Below, in pieces: positions 17,940 to 26,631 of a stretch of DNA of 36,260 bases. Within the stretch, counting starts at the first letter, position 1, and every line of letters begins with the position of its first letter. The stretch is taken from contig JACMLB010000312.1 of the NCBI GenBank assembly GCA_014379805.1, positions 1 to 36,260 of the forward strand, in the 5' to 3' direction. Below the pieces are notes generated by a model. It was given only the letters and a program-made list of their open reading frames with translations, had not been told where the DNA came from and searched no databases. Origin of the DNA: Rhodospirillales bacterium. GTDB taxonomy: Bacteria; Pseudomonadota; Alphaproteobacteria; Rhodospirillales; Magnetospirillaceae. The position numbers and the translations under genes are program-made.

Positions 17940-18907
17940 TCCTTGCGTCCGATCAGGGTGAAGTGGTTGGGCGACAGCCCGAAATGCTCCACCGCCATGC
18001 GGTCGTAGACATCAATCACGCGGGCCAACCGTTCGACGGTGGCCTCGTCGCCGCGGATGCCGCCCAGCAGGCGGTAGATGAAGGAATGACCATTACGTTC
18101 TTCCGCGATGCGGAACCGGCTGGTTATGGCGGCGATCATCTCGGCGCCGTCGGCTTCCAGATCGTGGGGCGACTGGCCTTCGGGCTCATTGATATCGCGT
18201 TCGTGAACGTATTCCGCCTGAACCGCGCGGACATAGGCCAGGAACTCGGGATCGCCCGCCGCCGCCGGAGGCTCGGCCGGATCGTGCCAATGGCCGGTCG
18301 CCGCCAGCAACGTGCGGATCAGCGCCACCTGGGCCGCATCCTTCGCGGCGAAGCGCTCGTGGCAGGGCTCGTGGCACAGCAGCCAACCGCCCGGCGGCAG
18401 CAACGTCCAGGCCCGCTCGACCACCGCCGGCACGTCGGGCATGTGGTGCAGCGACATGGAAAACAGCACCACGTCGAAATCACCCTCGGCCTCGTGGAAC
18501 GGCTGCAACCGGTAATCCAAGGAACCGAAGCCCTGGGTGAACGGGTTCTCGGCCAGCATGCGCCGGGCCACGTCGATATTGGCGGCGGAGATGTCGATGG
18601 CGGTAACATGATGGCCGGCGCGGGCCAGTTCCAGCGAGACGTAGCCGGCGCCGCAGCCCACGTCGAGGATGCGGCATCCCGGCCCCACATGGCGGGCCAG
18701 CAGGTCGAGATAGGCATCGACGATGCGGCCGAGATACAACCGGATAAATAGGGGATCGCGCCAGAAACTCTTATAGAAATGATCGCAGCGCACGGCGCGG
18801 CGCAGATCGGGGATGAAGCCGGCAGCCACCCGCTCGGTGATGCGGTGGTCGAAGGCGGCGGCTTCCGCTTGCAGATTGCCGACATTCATGGGTGAGTGCT
18901 GCGCCAT
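17924..18907 (-). CDS. Class I SAM-dependent methyltransferase
   Basis: GCRILDVGCGAGYVSLELARAGHHVTAIDISAANIDVARR; VVLFSMSLHHMPD. Start chosen at MAQHSPMNVG. Confidence 0.85.
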   Translation of the reverse strand: MAQHSPMNVGNLQAEAAAFDHRITERVAAGFIPDLRRAVRCDHFYKSFWRDPLFIRLYLGRIVDAYLDLLARHVGPGCRILDVGCGAGYVSLELARAGHHVTAIDISAANIDVARRMLAENPFTQGFGSLDYRLQPFHEAEGDFDVVLFSMSLHHMPDVPAVVERAWTLLPPGGWLLCHEPCHERFAAKDAAQVALIRTLLAATGHWHDPAEPPAAAGDPEFLAYVRAVQAEYVHERDINEPEGQSPHDLEADGAEMIAAITSRFRIAEERNGHSFIYRLLGGIRGDEATVERLARVIDVYDRMAVEHFGLSPNHFTLIGRKDQAIT

Positions 18908-19008
18908 TGGTCCTCCGCATCGACCGGTCAATAATAGGTGTTGTGCCCAACGGCTGAAACGAAAACAATCGTCGTCGGTAAAAATCACCATCGGTAAAGG
19001 GGGAGCCA
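18908..19008. promoter_or_regulatory. Divergent intergenic/promoter region with direct repeat TCGGTAAA x2
   Basis: Between divergent methyltransferase and rfbF; TCGGTAAA at 18975 and 18991 (16-bp spacing). Confidence 0.35.
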
Positions 19009-19818
19009 ATGGGCGAAGAAATCGCCTTGCCGCCGGGAATGCAGGCGGTCATCCTATGCGGCGGCCAAGGGACGCGGCTGCGCGAGGAAACCGAATTCAA
19101 GCCCAAGCCCATGGTGTCCATCGGCCCCCATCCGATCCTGTGGCACATCATGCGTCACTACGCGTCCTTCGCCGTGAAGGATTTCATTCTTTGCCTGGGC
19201 TACAAAGGCGAGATCATCCGCGATTACTTCCTGAACTATCGTGCCCATACCCAGGACGTTTATCTGGACCTTGGCCAAGGCACCGTCGAGGCGCTGCCGC
19301 GCGAGATCAGCGAGCCGATCGATTGGCGCGTGATGCTGACTAACACCGGGCTGGACACCATGACCGGCCGCCGCGTGCTGACCGCTTTGGAGCATGTGGA
19401 GGGCGAAACGTTCTTCGCCACCTATGGCGACGGCGTCGCCAACGTGGATTTGTCCGCATTACTTGCCCATCACCGCTGCATGGGCAAGCTTGCCACCGTT
19501 ACCGCCGTCCATCCCGCCGCCCGCTTCGGCGAGATGAGCCTGCGGGATGGTCTGGTCACCAGCTTCACCGAAAAGCCCCAGGTGGCTGAAGGCTGGATCA
19601 ATGGCGGCTTTTTCGTTTTCGAAAAACGCGCCTTCGCCGATCTGCCGGCACGCGACGATCTGATCCTGGAGACCGACGTGCTGGAACGCCTGGCCGCCAA
19701 CGGACAACTGGCCGTGCATCGCCATGAAGGGTTCTGGCAATGCATGGATACCTTCCGGGAAATGCAATTGCTGAACACCCTATGGTCCCAAGGAAGAGCG
19801 CCCTGGAAAACATGGTGA
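19009..19818 (+). CDS. rfbF: Glucose-1-phosphate cytidylyltransferase
   Basis: MQAVILCGGQGTRLREETEFKPKPMVSIGPHPILWHIMRHYASF...FFATYGDGVANVDLSALLAHH...EGFWQCMDTFREMQLLN; near full-length RfbF pattern. Confidence 0.92.
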   Translation: MGEEIALPPGMQAVILCGGQGTRLREETEFKPKPMVSIGPHPILWHIMRHYASFAVKDFILCLGYKGEIIRDYFLNYRAHTQDVYLDLGQGTVEALPREISEPIDWRVMLTNTGLDTMTGRRVLTALEHVEGETFFATYGDGVANVDLSALLAHHRCMGKLATVTAVHPAARFGEMSLRDGLVTSFTEKPQVAEGWINGGFFVFEKRAFADLPARDDLILETDVLERLAANGQLAVHRHEGFWQCMDTFREMQLLNTLWSQGRAPWKTW

Positions 19819-20966
19819 CCCCTCTGCTTTCGATCATCATCCCCACCTGTAACCGCGCCCACCTGCTTGCCCCAACCCTGACGGCCCTGACCCAGGTGGA
19901 TTTGCTGCTGGAGGTCTGCGTCTCGGACAATGCGTCGGAGGATGCCACGCAACAGGTGCTGGCCTCGTTTGCCAGCGCCTTCGCCGCTCTGCGCGTCATC
20001 CGCCAGCCCCACCGGCTGACGCTGATCGCCAACCATCAGGCGGCCATGCGCCTAGCCTGCACCCCCTATATGCTGGTCATCGGCGACGACGATGCCATTT
20101 GCCCCCAAGCCCTGCTTCACGTCATCGGGCTGTTGGAGAGCGATCCCAGCCTGTCGGCAGTCTACGGCAGCTTCGACATCCGTGACCTGGAGACCGGCGC
20201 CCATCGGGCATTCCGCCGCCCCACAGATCAGCAATTGCGGTGTACCCAGGCCGATCGCCACCGCCTGTTCGCCAACGCGTTCATGATGGAATGCGTGGTG
20301 GCGCGCACCGCCATCGTCCAGCGCTATTTCGCTCACAGCGGCCGGCGCCATCCGCTGGGCTGGCTATTCCTGGACGCCCTGATCCGCCACGGGGACATCC
20401 TGCTGAGCCCCGAAGTGCTGGTGGTCAAAGCGGATTTCGCCGACCGCCAGGGCTATCGCAATTATGAACGCTGGTTTCAGGACTTGGTCCATTTGGACGC
20501 AGAGGCCTTCTTCGCCCGCGATGACGAGCCTATGGCGGGCCGGGATCCGGCGGCGGACAAGGTGGCGCAATTCCTGTCCATCAGTGCCCATTCGGCGGTG
20601 AGCCACGGCCATACCCTATGGGCGGCCCATTTCCTGGAACGCCTGAACGTCCTGCAATCCCCGCACTGGCCAACGGATCTGGCGGGGGCAAACTTGACCG
20701 AGGCCTGCCTGACCGCGCGCATGGCCCAATTGGCCGCCGATTGGGACGCCACCCGTCTGGTGGTGGAAGCAGTCGATCCCCTGCCGGCCTTGGCGGCACG
20801 AGTACCCGGCGTGACAATCGCCACGCTTGACCAGATGACGCCCGAAGACGTCGTCGTCGTCGCCCGTGCCTCGAGCCTGGACGCCCTAGCCGGCAGAATC
20901 GCGCCGGGCCGTTGCGCCGCACTGGACGATCTCGCCGCCGACCTCCATTGGGGGAGCGGGGCATGA
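19812..20966 (+). CDS. Glycosyltransferase family 2
   Basis: PLLSIIIPTCNRAHLLAPTLTALTQV...VSDNASEDATQQVL...YMLVIGDDDAICPQALL. Confidence 0.88.
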   Translation: MVTPLLSIIIPTCNRAHLLAPTLTALTQVDLLLEVCVSDNASEDATQQVLASFASAFAALRVIRQPHRLTLIANHQAAMRLACTPYMLVIGDDDAICPQALLHVIGLLESDPSLSAVYGSFDIRDLETGAHRAFRRPTDQQLRCTQADRHRLFANAFMMECVVARTAIVQRYFAHSGRRHPLGWLFLDALIRHGDILLSPEVLVVKADFADRQGYRNYERWFQDLVHLDAEAFFARDDEPMAGRDPAADKVAQFLSISAHSAVSHGHTLWAAHFLERLNVLQSPHWPTDLAGANLTEACLTARMAQLAADWDATRLVVEAVDPLPALAARVPGVTIATLDQMTPEDVVVVARASSLDALAGRIAPGRCAALDDLAADLHWGSGA

Positions 20967-21913
20967 CGGTGTTTCACTGCGTCATCGGCGCTGGCTATGC
21001 CCGCCCCTATTCCCGCACCGTGCCCGCCGCGTTGCGGCGCTGCGCCAGCCCGTTCATCCTGCTATCGCGCGAGGGGGAGCAAGTAAACCCTGAGGCTTTG
21101 GACGAGGCCGTCGCCACCCTTGAGGGCAACCCCGCCGCCATGGCCGCGCTGGGCGGCCTAGGCGACGGCTTGGTGGGCGACGCGCACGGGCTTTTCCACC
21201 TGTTCACCCGCCATCTGGTCCTGCCGGCCATGCTGGTGCGGCGCGAGGCCTGCCATCGTGCCCTGCTCCCCATGCCCGTGGGCCTGCCGGACCAGTGGCG
21301 CAGCTTGGCCGGTCTGGCCCGGCTGGGTCCCATCGCCCTGGCCTGCGCTCCCCTGTGCCGCCCCATGGCGCCATGGCAGCGATTGGGCCGGCTGGAGGAG
21401 ATTGAGGATTTGGACGATTTCCTCGCCGACCAGCAATCCTTCGCCGCCCTTGCCAGCCGCTTGGAAACCGGCCCGAGCATGGACCATTGGCGGCAGGCCT
21501 TGGACCAGCAGCGCGCCGCCGGGCTGGTGCTGGCCGCCGAGGCATGCCGCGCCGCCGGTACATTGGCCCTGGCCGAGGACATGCTGGCCCGTGCCAAAGT
21601 CTGGGCGCCCGCCACCCTGCCGCCGCAAGACAATGAGGACCACTGCCGCATGGCCCTGGATTTGGTGGCTCGGCTGGCGCCCCAACTGGGCGAACAAATC
21701 CGTCAGGTAATGATCGAGGATTCCCTGGCTGCCCTGGTTCCCGCCATGGGCGTGCCCATGCGCCTTGCCCCCAGCGGTGAGATGGCGGCCCATCCGCCCA
21801 ATTCCAGCACCGTCCTGGTCTTCGACCGTGCCGCCACCGCCCAAGAGCGCCGCCGCCGCACGGGCGGTGTCTGGGCAGGGTTCCAATTCGCGCTGGAGGA
21901 TCTGACATGGTGA
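20963..21913 (+). CDS. Hypothetical protein, possibly a degenerate GT2-like protein
   Basis: SPFILLSREGEQVNPEALDEAVATLEGNPAAMAALGG lines up by eye with the GT2 neighbour's TPYMLVIGDDDAICPQALLHVIGLLESDPSLSAVYGS, but the acidic DxD-type motif is absent. Confidence 0.6.
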   Translation: MTVFHCVIGAGYARPYSRTVPAALRRCASPFILLSREGEQVNPEALDEAVATLEGNPAAMAALGGLGDGLVGDAHGLFHLFTRHLVLPAMLVRREACHRALLPMPVGLPDQWRSLAGLARLGPIALACAPLCRPMAPWQRLGRLEEIEDLDDFLADQQSFAALASRLETGPSMDHWRQALDQQRAAGLVLAAEACRAAGTLALAEDMLARAKVWAPATLPPQDNEDHCRMALDLVARLAPQLGEQIRQVMIEDSLAALVPAMGVPMRLAPSGEMAAHPPNSSTVLVFDRAATAQERRRRTGGVWAGFQFALEDLTW

Positions 21914-23136
21914 CCGCACTGGGCTGCCGTTGCTGCGGCGGGAACGATTTTCTGCCGGTGGTGGATTTGGGCCAACTCCCCCTGGCCAACCGCCTTCCCC
22001 GTACGGCGGAGGAGATCGAAGCGCGCTATCCGCTGGCGGCGGTGGCCTGCCGCACCTGCCGGCTGGTGCAACTGACCCACGCCGTGCCGCCCGCCCTGGT
22101 TTTCGCCGACTACCCCTATTTCTCGTCCTATTCGTCGTCCTGGGTGGAGCACGCCCGCCGCTACGCCGAATCCGCAACGGGGAAACTGGGTCTCACCGCC
22201 GCCAGCCGGGTGATTGAGGTGGCCAGCAACGACGGCTACCTGCTGCGGCACTTCCAGGCGCAAGGCATCCCGATGCTGGGGATCGAACCCTCCGACACGG
22301 TTGCCGCCGCCGCCACTGCCGCCGGCATTCCCACCCGTGTGCAATTTTTCGGCCGCCATACGGCCCTGTCCCTGCACGCCGAGGGACTGACCGCCGATCT
22401 GCTGGTGGCCAACAACGTGCTGGCCCATGTCCCCGATTTGCACGATTTCGTCGCCGGCCTCGCCGTCCTTTTGGCGCCACAAGGGGTGGCGACGCTGGAA
22501 TTCCCCCATCTGCTGCGGCTGGTCGCGGACGTGCAGTTCGACACCATCTATCACGAACACTATTCCTATTTCTCGCTGCTGGCCGCCGAGCGGGTCTTGT
22601 CCACGCATGGGCTGGCGGTGTTCGACGTGGAGCAACTGCCCACCCATGGTGGCTCGCTGCGCCTGTGGGTGCAGCACCGGACGGCCAGCCATCCGCAAGG
22701 TGCCGGTCTGGCCCGCCTGCGCGAGGATGAGCGCCTTGCCGGCCTGCACACCGACGCCTTCTACGAAAATTTCAGCCGCCAGGTCGCCGGCTGCATGGCC
22801 GGCCTGCGGACCTATCTGACCCAAGCCCGGCAAGACGGCCGCCGGGTTGCCGCCTATGGCGCCGCCGCCAAGGGAGCCACCTTGCTGGGGTGCTGCGGCG
22901 CCGGGCCGGACACCATCGCCTTCGTCGCCGATCTCAACCCGGCCAAACAGGGCCGCTTTCTACCCGGTACCGGCATCCCCATCGTGTCCCCCGAACATTT
23001 GATGGCGGCGCAGCCCGACGACGTGCTGATTCTGCCCTGGAATCTGGCCCGCGAGATCAGCGGCCAATTGGCCGGCATCCGCGCCTGGGGCGGACGGCTG
23101 ATGGTGCCGCTGCCCGACGTGCAGGTGCTGCCATGA
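21907..23136 (+). CDS. NDP-hexose C-methyltransferase-like SAM methyltransferase
   Basis: N-terminal zinc-type Cys (CRCCGG...CRTCRLVQL), VIEVASNDGYLLRHFQ, YHEHYSYFSLLAAERV, C-terminal VAAYGAAAKGATLL; the architecture of TylCIII/TcaB9-type enzymes. Confidence 0.85.
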   Translation: MVTALGCRCCGGNDFLPVVDLGQLPLANRLPRTAEEIEARYPLAAVACRTCRLVQLTHAVPPALVFADYPYFSSYSSSWVEHARRYAESATGKLGLTAASRVIEVASNDGYLLRHFQAQGIPMLGIEPSDTVAAAATAAGIPTRVQFFGRHTALSLHAEGLTADLLVANNVLAHVPDLHDFVAGLAVLLAPQGVATLEFPHLLRLVADVQFDTIYHEHYSYFSLLAAERVLSTHGLAVFDVEQLPTHGGSLRLWVQHRTASHPQGAGLARLREDERLAGLHTDAFYENFSRQVAGCMAGLRTYLTQARQDGRRVAAYGAAAKGATLLGCCGAGPDTIAFVADLNPAKQGRFLPGTGIPIVSPEHLMAAQPDDVLILPWNLAREISGQLAGIRAWGGRLMVPLPDVQVLP

Positions 23137-23663
23137 TCTTCCACCCCATGGAACTGGACGGCGTGCTGCTGGTGGAAACGCCGATCCACGGCGACGAGCG
23201 CGGCACCTTCACCCGCACCTTCTGCCGCAAGAGCTTCGCCGCGCACGGACTGGAACTGCCCAACGAGCAATGGAGCGTGTCGGGCAACCCGTTGCGCGGC
23301 ACCTTGCGCGGCCTGCATTACCAGGCCGACCCCCATGGCGAAACCAAGTTGGTGCGCTGCGCCCGGGGCGCTGCATTCCACGCGGCGGTGGATATGCGCC
23401 CGCACTCGCCCAACTTGGGCCGCCATGTAACGGTGGAATTACGACCCGAACGGCCAATCATGCTGTACGTTCCGCGCGGCTTCGCCCACGGCTTCTTGAC
23501 GCTGGCGGACGACACGGAAATAGTATATGGAATTACTCCAGAATACATGGCCGATGCTGCCCGCGGTTTGCTGTGGAACGACCCTGATATCGGCATAAGC
23601 TGGCCGTTTCCACCTCTAATCATCTCCGAGCGTGACACTCGGCTACCCCGCCTGTGGCCCTAA
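23133..23663 (+). CDS. rfbC: dTDP-4-dehydrorhamnose 3,5-epimerase family protein (RmlC/RfbC-like)
   Basis: DERGTFTRTFCRKSF, LRGLHYQADPHGETKLVRC, YVPRGFAHGFLTL. Confidence 0.88.
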   Translation: MIFHPMELDGVLLVETPIHGDERGTFTRTFCRKSFAAHGLELPNEQWSVSGNPLRGTLRGLHYQADPHGETKLVRCARGAAFHAAVDMRPHSPNLGRHVTVELRPERPIMLYVPRGFAHGFLTLADDTEIVYGITPEYMADAARGLLWNDPDIGISWPFPPLIISERDTRLPRLWP

Positions 23664-23665
23664 AA

Positions 23666-24847
23666 ATGGAGCGCTCCATGCCCAGCGTCTATTTCGCCCC
23701 CGACGAGATGTGCACCATGCTCAAGCTGGAGGTGCGCCGTATCTACGACTACTTCCTCGCCAATGGCTGGACCGCCGCCGCCACGCCTGAGGAAGCCGAC
23801 AAGGTCATCGCCCCAACCTGCGCCGGTTGGGACAAGCTTGAGACCAACTCGCTCAATATGTTGGCCGCGCTGGCGCCCATGGCGGACAAGGTGGTCGCAC
23901 TGGGCTGCGTCAACACCATGAACTCCAAAGCCATGGCCAAGGTGCATAAGGGCGCCACCATCGCCTCGGTGGCGCTGGACCAGGCCGCCGGGCTGATCCC
24001 CGACGCCAAAGTGGCGCTGGCCGACATCCCCGAGCCCTCCACCTTCCGCTCGAAAGAGGATTATCGGCTTTACGACCTCAGCAAGCGTTTCGTCAACGTG
24101 GCCTTCGGCTGCGCCTTTACCTGCGCCTATTGCCCGCACAAGGTGGGCATCGGCCCGCGTAAAAGCCGCAGCCTCGACAGCATCGTCGATCAGGTCCGTC
24201 AGTTGATGACCGAAGGGGTGCGCATCGTGGTGCTGACCGGCATGGAAACCGGCCTCTACGGCCGGGAAATCGGCACCAATTACGTCGCCATGCTGCGCGA
24301 GGTGCTGGCCGCCGGTGACACCTTCCAAATCCACGTTGCCCAATTCCACCCTTCGGGCATCCGCCAATTCGAGGACGATTTCGCCGAACTGTTCGGCAAT
24401 GCGCGCGTCACCGACGTCCAGATTCCCATCCAGACCACCAGCGCCCGGTTGCTGAAGTTGATGAGCCGCCCGCCCTTGCCCGACGGCTTCGGCGACGTCA
24501 TGCGCCGGGTCAAGGCGGCCAATCCCAAGGTGATCCTGCGCACCGACATCATTGTCGGCTATCCCGGCGAGACCGAGGAAGAACTGAGCCACACCCTGGA
24601 CTTCGTCGAGGACATTTTCGACGAAGTGGCGGTGTACGGCTTTGAGATGAAGGCCGGATTACCGGCGGAACAATTGGCCCACATGGCCATCCCCGATGAT
24701 GAAATCGCCCGCCGCAAGGCATGGGCCACCCAGATGATCACCGCCAAGGGCTGTTTGGCCCATGGCGGACAGCAGGCCGATCTCGATCTGGTAGCGCTGG
24801 AGGAGTTGAAGCAGAACATGCGTCGCAGCAAGAGCCAATTGGCATGA
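23666..24847 (+). CDS. Methylthiotransferase-like radical SAM protein without TRAM domain (copy 2)
   Basis: Three N-terminal Cys (DEMCTMLK, PTCAGWD, LGCVNT), radical SAM GCAFTCAYC, RTDIIVGYPGETEEEL; no TRAM-length tail. Start could also be 23678. Confidence 0.82.
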   Translation: MERSMPSVYFAPDEMCTMLKLEVRRIYDYFLANGWTAAATPEEADKVIAPTCAGWDKLETNSLNMLAALAPMADKVVALGCVNTMNSKAMAKVHKGATIASVALDQAAGLIPDAKVALADIPEPSTFRSKEDYRLYDLSKRFVNVAFGCAFTCAYCPHKVGIGPRKSRSLDSIVDQVRQLMTEGVRIVVLTGMETGLYGREIGTNYVAMLREVLAAGDTFQIHVAQFHPSGIRQFEDDFAELFGNARVTDVQIPIQTTSARLLKLMSRPPLPDGFGDVMRRVKAANPKVILRTDIIVGYPGETEEELSHTLDFVEDIFDEVAVYGFEMKAGLPAEQLAHMAIPDDEIARRKAWATQMITAKGCLAHGGQQADLDLVALEELKQNMRRSKSQLA

Positions 24848-25629
24848 CCGGAGCCTGGCCCAAAAAGGTGGCGGTGGACTTCGCCGCCGCCACCGTGACC
24901 GTCGAGGACGAAACCGGCGAACACACGCTGCCCATGGCCTCGGCCGAGGCATTCGATGCGGTGGCGGCGGCCTATCTGCGCTGCGGCTGGGACACCAAAT
25001 ATGTCTATGGTTTCAGTTGGATGGGCCGGCCTGTGATCCAACTGCCCGACGATCTGATCCGCCTGCAAGAGGTGATCTATGCGGTCAAACCCGATCTGAT
25101 CGTCGAGGTGGGCGTGGCCCATGGCGGTTCGCTGGTGTTCCATGCCGGCCTGTGCCGCGCCATGGGACGGGGCCGGGTGGTGGGCGTGGATATCGAGATT
25201 CGTCCCCATAACCGCAGCGCCATCGAAGCCCACGAACTGGCCGACCTCATCACCCTGATCGAGGGCAATTCCATCGCCGCCGACACCATTGCCGCCGTGC
25301 ACGCCCTGGTGCGGCCGGGCGAGCGCGTGCTGGTGGTGCTGGACGGCCACCACACCCTTGACCATGTGCTGGCCGAACTGGACGCCTATTCACCGCTGGT
25401 GAGTCCGGGCTCCTATATCATCGCCATGGACGGCATCATGCGCCATCTGGTCGGCGCGCCGCGCAGCCGGCCCGGATGGGCCACCGACAACCCCTCCGAG
25501 GCCGCACGCCGGTTCGCCGCCGACCATCCGGATTTCGATCTGGTGGAACCGGAACCGCCCTTCAATGAAGGCATGGTCACTGCCCGCGTCTCCTACGGCG
25601 TGGACGCCTTCCTGCTGCGGTGCCCCTAA
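24844..25629 (+). CDS. CmcI/cephalosporin-hydroxylase-like SAM-dependent methyltransferase fold protein
   Basis: LIVEVGVAHGGSLVFHAGLCRAMGRGRVVGVDIEIRPHNRSAI...VLVVLDGHHTLDHVLAELDAYSPLVSPGSYIIAMD. Confidence 0.75.
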   Translation: MTGAWPKKVAVDFAAATVTVEDETGEHTLPMASAEAFDAVAAAYLRCGWDTKYVYGFSWMGRPVIQLPDDLIRLQEVIYAVKPDLIVEVGVAHGGSLVFHAGLCRAMGRGRVVGVDIEIRPHNRSAIEAHELADLITLIEGNSIAADTIAAVHALVRPGERVLVVLDGHHTLDHVLAELDAYSPLVSPGSYIIAMDGIMRHLVGAPRSRPGWATDNPSEAARRFAADHPDFDLVEPEPPFNEGMVTARVSYGVDAFLLRCP

Positions 25630-25725
25630 CCGCTAACGGCTAATTAACGCCTCCCCCACGACAATAACAATTATGTCGGCGCGACATCCCGCTTGCGCAA
25701 CAGCTGCTAGATTGAGACCGAGGCC

Positions 25726-26628
25726 ATGAATATCAACTTTGACAAACTGACCCAGTCAGGCCAATTCGGCTCCGGACGCGATCCGGCCTATCTTGCCAAC
25801 CTGTTTCTGCGGCTGGTCCGTGACCTGCGCACCTGCACCACGCCGCCCCGGGAGATCCCCGCCGACCAGCGCGACGCCTTCACCATGAACGGCGAGATGG
25901 AGGTCCGCGAGATATGGCGCGACGATACCATCCTGCGCATCGTCAGCGAGCGCGACCCGGCCGAATTGGCAAAGCTGAGCCTGCTGGTCTATGAGCGCGC
26001 CTATGTGGATTCGCTGGTGGCCATGGTCAGGAAAAGCCTGACGTTCCAGTATGGCGTCACTGACCGCTGGCTCTACGCCGCCCTGAAGAATTTCCCGGTA
26101 AGAGACACCGACGTCGCCATCCTGGGCTCGGGATCGCCGGTTTACGAATCCATCACCTTGGCCCATGGCGGCCGGCCTCTGACCGTCGAATACCAGCCGC
26201 GCATTTCGGACCATCCCGACCTGACCTTCATGAGCCCCGACGAGTTCGTGCGTTCGGGTCAGAAAGTGGATGCCGCGTTGTCGATCTCAAGCTTCGAGCA
26301 TGACGGACTGGGCCGCTATGGCGATCCGCTGGACCCCAACGGCGATTTGAAAGCCATGGCCAATCTGAAATCTCAGATGAAGCCTGGTGGCAAGCTGTTC
26401 CTGGCGGTGCCCAACGGCAAAGACGTGTTGATGTGGAACGTCAACCGGATCTATGGCGCCAAGCGCATGCCCATGCTGGTGGATGGCTGGCGCTGTGTGG
26501 CAGCATACGGCCCGCCGCCCGGCGTGCTGACGTCGCTTGATCCGTTCGTGATCGACGAAGACGCATGGAACAACTATTTCGCAACCGACGAATCGTGCCC
26601 GCACTGGCTGTTCGTTCTCGAGGCCTAA
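25726..26628 (+). CDS. DUF268 family protein (copy 2)
   Basis: SSFEHDGLGRYGDPLDPNGDLKAMANL...WNVNRIYGAKRMP; strong similarity by eye to 1537..2448. Confidence 0.8.
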   Translation: MNINFDKLTQSGQFGSGRDPAYLANLFLRLVRDLRTCTTPPREIPADQRDAFTMNGEMEVREIWRDDTILRIVSERDPAELAKLSLLVYERAYVDSLVAMVRKSLTFQYGVTDRWLYAALKNFPVRDTDVAILGSGSPVYESITLAHGGRPLTVEYQPRISDHPDLTFMSPDEFVRSGQKVDAALSISSFEHDGLGRYGDPLDPNGDLKAMANLKSQMKPGGKLFLAVPNGKDVLMWNVNRIYGAKRMPMLVDGWRCVAAYGPPPGVLTSLDPFVIDEDAWNNYFATDESCPHWLFVLEA

Positions 26629-26631
26629 CAG

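Noticed and set aside
21158-22833. Large minus-strand ORFs (339 aa and 376 aa)
   Set aside because: Antisense to the C-methyltransferase and the GT2-like gene; composition is shadow-like.
25680-25720. Sigma-54 promoter (GG-N10-GC) in the gap before DUF268 copy 2
   Set aside because: The closest match (CGGCGCGACATCCCGC) has the wrong spacing.
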